From Hymenobacter qilianensis (GTDB lineage: Bacteria; Bacteroidota; Bacteroidia; Cytophagales; Hymenobacteraceae), in the NCBI RefSeq assembly GCF_014489555.1, contig NZ_CP060784.1, positions 2,294,001 through 2,358,000 on the forward strand: a DNA stretch of 64,000 nucleotides, written 5' to 3'. The notes below the pieces were generated by a model that made no database searches, had not been told where the DNA came from, and saw nothing but the letters and a program-made list of their open reading frames with translations. This document shows, piece after piece, positions 57,082 to 64,000 of the stretch (its first letter is position 1; each line of letters begins with the position of its first letter). Made by a program: the position numbers and the translations under genes.

Positions 57082-58311
57082 ATGCACGTCCTACTCTTCG
57101 ACGATCCTGCTATTCGGCCGCGCCTGTTGCCCTTCACATTCACCCGGCCCGTAGCTGCCCTGCGTTGCGGCATCCTGACTATCGCCGAAAAGTGGCAGCA
57201 TCGGCTAAGCCAGGAGGTTTTTTACCTGACCGAAGCCTACCTGCAAGCCAAGTTTCCGGTTGGGGCGGTAAGCGGCCCAGCCTTGGTAATTAATGGTGCC
57301 GTGCTGCCCGATGACTTATTGGCGCGACAGGTGCAAAATTTGCCCCCCGGACAAGCTCTCGTCGATGGCGATTTGCTGGTGGCTGCTCATCTGCCCGACG
57401 CCAGCAAAGTAGCTGAGCTGATTCAGGATGGCTTAGCCAGCACCACCGAAGTAGCCGAGCCCGTCACGTTAATTAGTGAGTTGTGGCACCTGTTTCTGCG
57501 CAATGGCGCCGAGATTCGGCAGGATTTCGACTTGCTTACTCGTGGCCGAAAGTCAGAGCCCATTGGTGATGCGCATACCATCGTGTACGGGGCCGAAAAC
57601 ATCTTTATTGAGCCCGGAGTGAAGATTCGGGCGGCCATTCTGAACGCGGAAGATGGTCCGATTTATCTGGGCAAAAACTCCCAAGTCCACGAAGGTGCTA
57701 TCATAAAAGGCCCCCTGGCTTTGTGCGAAGGCTCCCACATCAACCCAGGCGCCAAAATGCGCGGCGACAACACCGTGGGGCCATACTGCAAAGTGGGCGG
57801 CGAAGTGGGCAATTCTATCTTTTTCGGCTACGCCAACAAAGGCCACGACGGCTACCTGGGCAACTCCGTGATAGGAGAGTGGTGCAACCTTGGCGCCGAC
57901 ACCAATACTTCCAACCTCAAGAACAACTACGCGCCGGTTAAAATCTGGAGCCACGCAGCGGGCCGTTTCGTGAATACGGGCCAGCAGTTCTGCGGCCTCA
58001 TGATGGGCGACCACAGCAAGTGCGGCATCAACACGATGTTTAATACCGGTACGGTGGTAGGCGTGGGGGCCAATATTTTCGGGGCAGGGTTTCCGCGCAC
58101 GTTTATCCCGAGCTTCAGTTGGGGTGGCTCAGCCGGCTTCGAAACGTTTAAGCTGCCCAAAGTAGCCGAAGTGGCCGAGCGCGTGATGGCTCGGCGCCAA
58201 CTGGAATATGACACCACGGAGCAGGCAATAATGCAGCATGTATTTGAGGCAACGGCCAAGGATAGAGTGTGGGAGAAGGCTGGTGGAATACAGCCATCAG
58301 TTATAGAATAA
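57082..58311 (+). CDS. GlmU-family sugar nucleotidyltransferase-like protein
   Basis: Protein of 409 residues with an N-terminal part lacking an obvious full nucleotidyltransferase signature (LLFDDPAIRPRLLPFTFTRP replaces the G-x-G-T-R loop) and a C-terminal left-handed beta-helix of hexapeptide repeats (from about 185: IVYGAENIFIEPGVKIRAAI, GPIYLGKNSQVHEGAIIKGP, GYANKGHDGYLGNSVIG). It resembles the GlmU-like proteins widespread in Bacteroidota, whose substrate is not established. Followed by holB after 21 nt. Confidence 0.82.
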   Translation: MHVLLFDDPAIRPRLLPFTFTRPVAALRCGILTIAEKWQHRLSQEVFYLTEAYLQAKFPVGAVSGPALVINGAVLPDDLLARQVQNLPPGQALVDGDLLVAAHLPDASKVAELIQDGLASTTEVAEPVTLISELWHLFLRNGAEIRQDFDLLTRGRKSEPIGDAHTIVYGAENIFIEPGVKIRAAILNAEDGPIYLGKNSQVHEGAIIKGPLALCEGSHINPGAKMRGDNTVGPYCKVGGEVGNSIFFGYANKGHDGYLGNSVIGEWCNLGADTNTSNLKNNYAPVKIWSHAAGRFVNTGQQFCGLMMGDHSKCGINTMFNTGTVVGVGANIFGAGFPRTFIPSFSWGGSAGFETFKLPKVAEVAERVMARRQLEYDTTEQAIMQHVFEATAKDRVWEKAGGIQPSVIE

Positions 58312-58332
58312 CTAAACCAAGCGACTACGTTC

Positions 58333-59466
58333 ATGCGCTTCGCTGAAATTCCGGATCAAACCAAAGTCAAGCAGGTGCTGGTGCAGTCGGTGCAGCGGCA
58401 GCATGTGGCGCACGCGCAGCTTTTTCGGGGCGCTGAGGGCTCAGCCGCTTTGGGACTGGCGCTGGCCTATGCTACATTTCTGAACTGTGAGGGCCGTACC
58501 CCCGCCGATGCGGATTCTTGCGGGAAGTGCCCGGCTTGTCAGAAGATGGATAAGCTGATTCATCCCGATTTGAATTTCATAGTGCCCGTCACGAGCACCA
58601 AGCAAGTGCCGAAGGATGCGGTCAGCAGTAAGTTTGCCGCCGACTGGCGCACCTTCGTGCTGGATAATCCTTACCAGGGACTCAATGACTGGATGCAGCA
58701 CATTGGGGCTGAGAACAAGCAGGGCAGTATTTCCAAGGAGGAAAGCCTGCAGCTACTAAAGCTGGTATCACTGAAATCGTTTGAGGGGCGCTTCAAAATC
58801 GTGATAATCTGGCTGCCTGAGCTGATGCATCCGGCTGCCTCCAACGCCGTGCTGAAACTGCTGGAAGAGCCGCCGGCCGCCACTATTTTTCTGCTGGTAA
58901 GCCACGCGCCCGAACAGCTCCTGCCCACCATTATCAGCCGCGTGCAGCCCGTAGTGGTGCGCCCATTCACCGAAGATGAGCTGACGGCTTATCTGCACGA
59001 TGAACAGCACATACTTGAGGCCAAAGCCCGCCAGCTCGCCCAGATAGCCGATGGCAACCTCGGGGCCGCCCTTGCCGCTCGCACCGCCCCCGACAACGAC
59101 TACTTCGCCTTTTTCACCGAGTGGATGCGCCTGTGTTTCCAGGACAACTTTGCCAAAGTGCTGGAAAAAAGCGACGAGTTTCAAAAAATGGGCCGCGAAA
59201 ATCAGAAGGAGTTTTTACATTACGCCCTCGGATTACTGCGCAAAGTGTTGCTTTACGGCCTCGACGCACAGCTAATCCCGCATCTGCCCGCCGCTGAGCA
59301 GCAGTTCGTAACGCGCTTCAGCCGCTTTGTGCATCCCGGCAATGCTGAGTCCATTACCACTGAGCTGAACGATGCTCACTACCACGTGGAGCGCAACGCC
59401 AATCCGCGCATGGTGTTCGTGGACACCTCTTTGCGGATAGCTGAATTGCTAAAAATGCCTGTTTAA
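58333..59466 (+). CDS. holB: DNA polymerase III delta' subunit-like clamp-loader ATPase
   Basis: Clamp-loader subunit of 377 residues. It begins RFAEIPDQTKVKQVLVQSV; four Cys form a zinc module (FLNCEGRTP, SCGKCPACQKMD). ASNAVLKLLEEPPAATIFLL and the SRC-like arginine motif LLPTIISRVQPVVVRPF are typical. The P-loop position reads GAEGSAALGLALAYA, without the GKT, so this subunit probably does not hydrolyse ATP, as for E. coli delta'. Likely cotranscribed with the GlmU-like gene. Confidence 0.9.
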   Translation: MRFAEIPDQTKVKQVLVQSVQRQHVAHAQLFRGAEGSAALGLALAYATFLNCEGRTPADADSCGKCPACQKMDKLIHPDLNFIVPVTSTKQVPKDAVSSKFAADWRTFVLDNPYQGLNDWMQHIGAENKQGSISKEESLQLLKLVSLKSFEGRFKIVIIWLPELMHPAASNAVLKLLEEPPAATIFLLVSHAPEQLLPTIISRVQPVVVRPFTEDELTAYLHDEQHILEAKARQLAQIADGNLGAALAARTAPDNDYFAFFTEWMRLCFQDNFAKVLEKSDEFQKMGRENQKEFLHYALGLLRKVLLYGLDAQLIPHLPAAEQQFVTRFSRFVHPGNAESITTELNDAHYHVERNANPRMVFVDTSLRIAELLKMPV

Positions 59467-59553
59467 GCCCTGTAAACGCGCAAAATACAGTTTGCTAATT
59501 AGCTATAGCTGCTGCTAAACCAGCTATAGTCATGGCGTTGGTGAAGGCATTTG

Positions 59554-59561
59554 TAGCTTTG
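59554..59561 (+). promoter_or_regulatory. -7 promoter element of hemC
   Basis: TAGCTTTG matches TAnnTTTG exactly. Transcription would start near 59568, leaving a leader of about 120 nt before hemC. No -33 TTG at 17-23 nt. Confidence 0.5.
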
Positions 59562-59563
59562 CA

Positions 59564-59623
59564 TATCCTCACGGATGGGGGTTGGTAAAAGCAATCCGAG
59601 GATAGCTATGCTGATCTTACCAA
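59564..59623 (+). promoter_or_regulatory. Possible structured leader with pseudoknot upstream of hemC
   Basis: TATCCTC (59564-59570) pairs with GAGGATA (59598-59604); inside it GGAT (59573-59576) pairs with ATCC (59594-59597). The 17-nt loop carries TTGGTAA (59582-59588), which pairs perfectly with TTACCAA (59617-59623) downstream, forming an H-type pseudoknot. It sits between the predicted transcription start and the hemC start. No known riboswitch class was recognised. Confidence 0.4.
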
Positions 59624-59688
59624 TGTCTGACGGATTCAAAAATGCCCCCAGAAAGCTTTAATGAGTTGTATTTAATATAAATAGTTAG

Positions 59689-60657
59689 TTGAAAACTACG
59701 CTCTTCGATCGTCCCATCCGCATTGGTACCCGTGGTAGCCGATTGGCGCTGTGGCAGGCTAACCACGTAGCGGCCTGCCTGGAGCGGGAGTTATTTCAAA
59801 CCGAAATCGTCATTATCACCACCAAAGGCGACGTGGTGCTCGATCGCTCCCTCGATAAAATCGGGGCGAAAGGCGTGTTCACGGAAGAGCTGGAGGAAAG
59901 TCTGCGCAATGGCACTATTGATATCGCGGTACATAGCGCCAAGGACGTGCAAAGCACCATTCCGGATGATCTGGAACTGCTGGCCTTCATGGAGCGGGAA
60001 AAGGTGAACGACGTAATCGTCAGCTTTGACCCCGGCTTCTCTCTACAGCAGCCAAACATTGTACTGGGTACCAGCAGCACACGGCGCCGATCCATGCTTA
60101 AGCGCTATTACCCTGACATCATCACCGCGGAGGCGCGCGGTAACCTGCAAACCCGTTTGCGCAAGCTGGAAGAAGGCCAATATGATGCGCTGGTGCTGGC
60201 GTTTGCCGGCGTGCACCGCATGGAGTACGACCACCTGATTACGCACGTGCTGCCCGAAACCCAGTTTGTGCCGGCGGCCGGCCAGGGAAGCGTTGCAATT
60301 GAGTGCGCCAAGAACCTGGATTTAGGACGTAAAGTGGCTATCCAAGGTATTCTGGACCACGCGGACACGCACGCTTGCCTACGCGCCGAGCGAGCGTTTC
60401 TGCGCACCATGGAGGGCGGCTGCAGCATTCCATCCTTTGCCCTGGCTACCTACACCGATGAAGGCCTGCTTCAGCTCCACGGTGGCCTCATTAGCCTCGA
60501 TGGGCAGCAGTACGTAGAGGAAATCAGCGCCATCACCGACGTAGATCAAGCGGAGACTATGGGCGTCAGCTTGGCCGAAACGGTGCTTAGCCGTGGTGGC
60601 AAGCAAATTCTGGCTGAGATTCGCAGTCATCGGGAGTCGGAGTCAAGTACGTTTTAA
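59689..60657 (+). CDS. hemC: Porphobilinogen deaminase (hydroxymethylbilane synthase)
   Basis: Condenses four porphobilinogens to hydroxymethylbilane in heme synthesis. 322 residues, beginning at a TTG start, (M)KTTLFDRPIRIGTRGSRLAL; no nearer ATG fits. GVFTEELEESLRNGTIDIAVH with SAKDV, LGTSSTRRRSMLKRYYPD, ARGNLQTRLRKL, and the dipyrromethane cofactor Cys in MEGGCSIPSFALA are all present. It stands apart from other heme genes here. Confidence 0.97.
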   Translation: MKTTLFDRPIRIGTRGSRLALWQANHVAACLERELFQTEIVIITTKGDVVLDRSLDKIGAKGVFTEELEESLRNGTIDIAVHSAKDVQSTIPDDLELLAFMEREKVNDVIVSFDPGFSLQQPNIVLGTSSTRRRSMLKRYYPDIITAEARGNLQTRLRKLEEGQYDALVLAFAGVHRMEYDHLITHVLPETQFVPAAGQGSVAIECAKNLDLGRKVAIQGILDHADTHACLRAERAFLRTMEGGCSIPSFALATYTDEGLLQLHGGLISLDGQQYVEEISAITDVDQAETMGVSLAETVLSRGGKQILAEIRSHRESESSTF

Positions 60658-60738
60658 GCTGATTCAGCCTGAAATGCGAATTCGGCATTTGATAAACCAT
60701 TCTAATTTCAACCAATTACGACTACAGTTTTTAGTGTC

Positions 60739-61379
60739 ATGAATAGTAATTTCCGCGTTTGGACGTTGATTTCGGCTTTTTTATTTCTTCTTTCCCCTGT
60801 TATTCAGGCTGAAAAAGTCCCCCGCAAAAGCAAAAAAGACCAGGTAGTCACGATCAATACCAATCTGGGTGAAATAAAGCTGATTCTCTTCGATCAGACT
60901 CCTCAGCATAAAGCCAACTTTTTAAAGTTGGCTGAAAGCGGCTTCTATGACGGCACAACCTTTCACCGTGTTATCCGGGACTTTATGATTCAGGGGGCGA
61001 CCCCAATACCAAAGACACCGATCCTAACAATGACGGTGCTGGTCAGCCTGATGCTGCTCCTATTCCGGCCGAAATTCGGCCTGAGCTACCGCATAAGTTC
61101 GGGGCGGTAGCTGCCGCTCGTCAGGGCGACTACATAAACCCTACCCGCGCCAGCAGCGCCTCGCAGTTTTATATTGTTCAGAATCATCAGGGTACCAAGC
61201 ATTTGGATGGTGCTTATACAGTATTCGGGCAGGTAATTAGTGGGTTGGATATAATCGACAAAATTGCCGCCCAGCCGACCGGCCCCCGCGACCGGCCCAC
61301 CACCGATGTGAAGATGACAGTGAAGGTGGATAAGCTGAAAAAGAAGAAAATCACGCAGCTCTACGGGTACCAATACTAA
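60739..61379 (+). CDS. Cyclophilin-type peptidyl-prolyl isomerase (frame broken)
   Basis: Secreted or periplasmic cyclophilin of 213 residues after repair. Signal peptide to about residue 24 ([11 protein letters not shown]). Cyclophilin motifs: [39 protein letters not shown] (catalytic Arg), [12 protein letters not shown] and [20 protein letters not shown]. The frame breaks in the G5 run 60993-60997, which should be six; repair reads [20 protein letters not shown]. The insert after it is the divergent-loop type seen in Bacteroidota cyclophilins. Confidence 0.9.
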
Positions 61380-61409
61380 GATTTCCCCCGCTATAAAATC
61401 CATTCGTGT

Positions 61410-62315
61410 ATGCGTATTCTACTCACCGGTTCTAATGGGTTATTAGGCCAGAAACTGGTTGAATTGCTTCGGCAGCAACAGGGCGTCGAAATCATTGCCA
61501 CTTCGCGTGGTGCCAACAAGCTGGCAGATCATTATCCCGACCTCCGCTTCGTGCCACTGGATGTAACCAACCGTGCTCAGGTACAGCAGGTGCTAAGCAC
61601 CGAAAAACCTACGCACGTTATTCACACGGCTGCGATGACCAATGTGGACGAGTGTGAGTTGAACCGGGAGTCGTGCTGGCTTCAGAATGTGACGGCCGTA
61701 GAGCACCTCGTGGAGGCCTGTGAGCAGCATCAGGTTCACCTTACCCATGTGAGCACTGACTTTATATTCAGCGGCGAAAAAGGTCCCCTGACAGAGGAAG
61801 AAGCACCCGGCCCCATCAATTTTTATGGAGAAAGCAAGCTGGCCGCCGAACGGGCGGTGCAAGCCAGTCATGGCTCTTGGGCCATTGTGCGTACGGTGCT
61901 TGTCTATGGCATCGTGCATGACTATGGCCGCACCAACATCGTGCTCTGGGTGCGCGATTCGCTACGCGCCGGGAAAGAGATTAAAGTTGTCGACGACCAG
62001 TTCCGCACGCCTACTTTAGCCGAAGACTTGGCGCAGGGTTGTTGGCTGGTGGCACAGCATAATGCGACGGGCATCTACAATATCAGTAGCAGCGAACTGC
62101 TGACGCCCTACCAGATGGCCTTGCAGGTGGCCGATTATTTTGCACTCGATAAGTCGCTGATTGTAAAAGCCGATGGCCGTACGTTTACGCAGCCGGCCAA
62201 GCGTCCTCCGCGCACGGGCTTCATCATTACCAAAGCCCAACGCGACCTAGGCTACAAGCCACACACCTTTCAGGAAGGAATAGCCTTGCTGGCCCGCCAA
62301 ACGGGAGAGGCATAA
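61410..62315 (+). CDS. RmlD-like SDR oxidoreductase (dTDP-4-dehydrorhamnose reductase family)
   Basis: NAD(P)H-dependent extended SDR of 301 residues. Cofactor motif RILLTGSNGLLGQKLVELL; VIHTAAMTNVDECELNRESC, characteristic of RmlD; STDFIFSGEKGP; the YxxxK catalytic pair in NFYGESKLAAERAV; and VVDDQFRTPTLAEDLA. No other rhamnose genes (rmlA, B, C) are nearby, so a different sugar or tRNA-related role is possible. 30 nt after the cyclophilin gene on the same strand. Confidence 0.85.
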   Translation: MRILLTGSNGLLGQKLVELLRQQQGVEIIATSRGANKLADHYPDLRFVPLDVTNRAQVQQVLSTEKPTHVIHTAAMTNVDECELNRESCWLQNVTAVEHLVEACEQHQVHLTHVSTDFIFSGEKGPLTEEEAPGPINFYGESKLAAERAVQASHGSWAIVRTVLVYGIVHDYGRTNIVLWVRDSLRAGKEIKVVDDQFRTPTLAEDLAQGCWLVAQHNATGIYNISSSELLTPYQMALQVADYFALDKSLIVKADGRTFTQPAKRPPRTGFIITKAQRDLGYKPHTFQEGIALLARQTGEA

Positions 62316-62318
62316 ACG

Positions 62319-62352
62319 CAAAAAACCCGCGGGCAGAACCTGCGGGTTTTTT
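62319..62352. terminator. Rho-independent terminator
   Basis: AAAAAACCCGC, loop, GCGGGTTTTTT directly after the RmlD-like gene. Confidence 0.87.
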
Positions 62353-62431
62353 AACACACCTATTGCAACAACCTTTATTGTTTCGGCAGCGCCGCGAGCA
62401 AATGCCGCGTGCCGAAACCATTTATTTTAAT

Positions 62432-62653
62432 TTACCAATTGCCATCCGTTGCTGAGGCGACCATGCCTACAAGCAAATTGCCAACTATAACTGCCCGTCC
62501 ACTGCGTAAAGCAGATTGTGCCACAGCATAGGGAACCAAGTCTCCATCAATAGTTTCAAAATCAGACATCTGCGGGGCCGATTGCCGCGCCATTTCTATC
62601 AATAAGTAACGCAAAGCGTACCCCTGACGACGTTTCAAAAGTAAAGAGGGCAT
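62432..62653 (-). CDS. Hypothetical protein, 73 aa
   Basis: Short soluble protein beginning MPSLLLKRRQGYALRYLLIE and ending VGNLLVGMVASATDGNW. No family recognised. Codon use is ordinary for the region. Small size and lack of context keep confidence low. Confidence 0.45.
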   Translation of the reverse strand: MPSLLLKRRQGYALRYLLIEMARQSAPQMSDFETIDGDLVPYAVAQSALRSGRAVIVGNLLVGMVASATDGNW

Positions 62654-62980
62654 AAAATCTTAGATCAGGCAAGCGGAGTAAAAACCGGTAGCGCTTCCAG
62701 GCGCTATCCGATCTTCGTTACAATAGTACGACCGCAACAGGCCTCGATGAAAGGAACACAAACCTGCTTTTGTGACTTGAACTATTTGAATATTTTTTAC
62801 TTATTCTTCTTTATGCTATCGCTGATAATTGCTTGGTTGTAGCGATATCTGGCCTTTTATGAGGTTTTAATGAATTTGAGACTTTACAATTGGAGAATGA
62901 TGCTACCAAGCCCCTTTTTGCTATATATCTTCCAGAAAGGAATAATTAGTCGCTTTTTGTGACATATGAAAAAATATATA
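62654..62980. other. AT-rich intergenic region, no supported gene
   Basis: 327 nt with a short hairpin (GTAGCGC/GCGCTAT near 62687-62706) and long A/T runs. No open frame of convincing composition and no clear promoter; it separates the 73-aa gene from the 3' end of the permease gene. Confidence 0.5.
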
Positions 62981-63983
62981 TTATGCAGAAATTCTGTTAG
63001 TAGTGAGTTGGCGAAGCGCTAATGTGGTTCCGGCTAGTACAAAGGCAGGAAAAATAACCAGCCACCAAGCGGTCGGGTCAAGACGTGCGGCGGCTAAGGT
63101 GCGGCCCCAACTAGGCATTTCGGATGGCAGACCCACCCCGAGAAAGGAAAGTGTGGTTTCTAAACCAATGAGGGCGCTAAGGCTGAGAGGAAAGGCTGTG
63201 CGCACCGTTCGCCAAGCGTTTGGCAATGCATGGCGCCACAAAATTTGCCCCCCAGACAAGCCAATAGCCCTAGCTGATTCGATGTAGGGCAGAGCACGCA
63301 CCCTCAAAAGCTCTGCCCGAACCAAGTGAGCTGGTTCGGGCCAATAGGTAAAGGTCAAGAGCAAAAACAGGCCTGTCAAGGAAGAATCCAGCACGGCAGC
63401 TAACGCCAGAATAAGCACCAAACGAGGCACGGAAGCCAGCAACGATGCTGCCCCTAGTACCAGACGATCAGTCGGTAAAGGCCAAGAGCGCTGTAGCATA
63501 GGTATGCGCATCAGCGGCTTGCTCATGACGGTTGCTGCCGTTAAGACCAAAAGAAAGGGCCACCAAAGCTGAGTGAAACCAGAGGCTAATCCTACTGATC
63601 CCAGAAGCAGCAAACCCGTTATCAGCCAGTATATAATGGGAATACGAAGCCCGGAATTACCCCAGAAACCGGCTGCGCTGCCCAGAAAAGTGCCTAAAAC
63701 AGTTGCAGCAAAGGCTGCCGGCAAGCTCACCAATAACGCGGTGCGAGCTCCGTACACCAAAGCTGTTAACACATCGCGACCGAATCCATCAGTACCCAGC
63801 CAATGACGAGAAGGATTAACGCCATTGGGGGCCAAAATGGAGGCTGGCTTATATTGTTTAAGTCAACAGAATCGGGAGAAAAAGCCAGGGGAGCCACGGC
63901 GCCAGTAGGCCAACACTGGCTATCAGCAGCAGCCAGCCAATTGCAATTATCTGCACAGCAGAGCCCTTTCTGTGCAGTCTCAT
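62981..63983 (-). CDS. OppC-like ABC transporter permease (two frame breaks)
   Basis: Inner-membrane permease of 334 residues after repair, of the dipeptide/oligopeptide/nickel type. N-terminal helix from ATG 63983 (MRLHRKGSAVQIIAIGWLLL); the conserved HWLGTDGFGRDVLTALVYG; several helices; and the EAA-type loop PYIESARAIGLSGGQILWRH followed by LPNAW. The long open frame begins only at 63835. Adding one base to the G4 run 63888-63891 and one to the T3 run 63857-63859 joins the N-terminal helix through PLAFSPDSVDLKQYKPASIL. Its partner permease and ATPases are not in the window. Confidence 0.85.
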
Positions 63984-64000
63984 GCCTGCAAGCGAATCCT

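Noticed and set aside
59467-59553. tRNA or small RNA gene around CTATAGCTGCTGC...CAGCTATAG upstream of hemC
   Set aside because: Only a short inverted repeat; no cloverleaf, T-loop or terminator.

Overview
The window looks like a chromosomal segment of a Bacteroidota, most likely Hymenobacter or a close relative (Cytophagales). This rests on Bacteroidota-type promoter elements (TTG, about 19 nt, TAnnTTTG), a fused SecDF, BatD, a TPP-riboswitch-controlled TonB-dependent receptor, paired ferritin-like proteins, GC-rich coding DNA, and little use of Shine-Dalgarno sites. Taxonomy is inferred from protein style, not from a database search. No rRNA, tRNA, CRISPR array, prophage or classical insertion sequence is visible.

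Layout. 1-6.6 kb (minus): ribosomal proteins S2/S9/L13, an RluA-type pseudouridine synthase, a PhoR/PhoB-like two-component system, a DUF3108 envelope protein and recA. 6.8-15.3 kb: an outer-membrane barrel protein, an acetyltransferase, an SDR enzyme, then a MoxR ATPase, a SurA-like foldase and a two-domain PpiC lipoprotein. 15.4-18.4 kb: a partner-switching module (SpoIIE-type phosphatase, STAS protein, HATPase). 18.7-23.4 kb: guaB, hrpB and a rhodanese. 23.5-25.5 kb: a translationally coupled pnuC, NadR-like kinase and epimerase set. 26-28.7 kb: TPP riboswitch plus thiamin-type TonB receptor. 29-34.4 kb: a lipoprotein, an APC permease and TrkA/TrkH. 34.7-40.5 kb: a glutaryl-CoA-dehydrogenase-like enzyme, a HIRAN protein, a DUF4268 protein, a KefB-type antiporter and ruvB. 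40.6-41.8 kb: an AT-rich one-gene cassette ending in a long attC-like hairpin. 41.9-47 kb: queG, a small conserved protein and four ferritin-like genes. 47.3-56.5 kb: batD, aroC, a NifU-like protein, secDF, udk, rdgB. 56.6-64 kb: L31, a GlmU-like protein, holB, hemC, a cyclophilin, an RmlD-like reductase and an OppC-like permease.

Three things stand out. First, the cassette at 40658-41793 has the architecture of an integron cassette (its start is complementary to the outer arm of its terminal hairpin), but its boxes do not match classical integron boxes; this is the best candidate for an unusual system here. Second, a non-palindromic word, TTGCCCCCC / GGGGGGCAA, is scattered through the window in both orientations, about 46 times if runs of five or six are counted. 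Third, 17 genes are broken by single-base losses (24 in all, no insertions), about half exactly in that word where the G/C run is one short. Each repaired gene gives a complete reading frame, so these are most likely consensus errors in homopolymers, not pseudogenes. I annotate such genes at full repaired extent and give each break point.

Many transcription units end in near-identical terminators of the form AAAAAGCCCCCAG...CTGGGGGCTTTTT.
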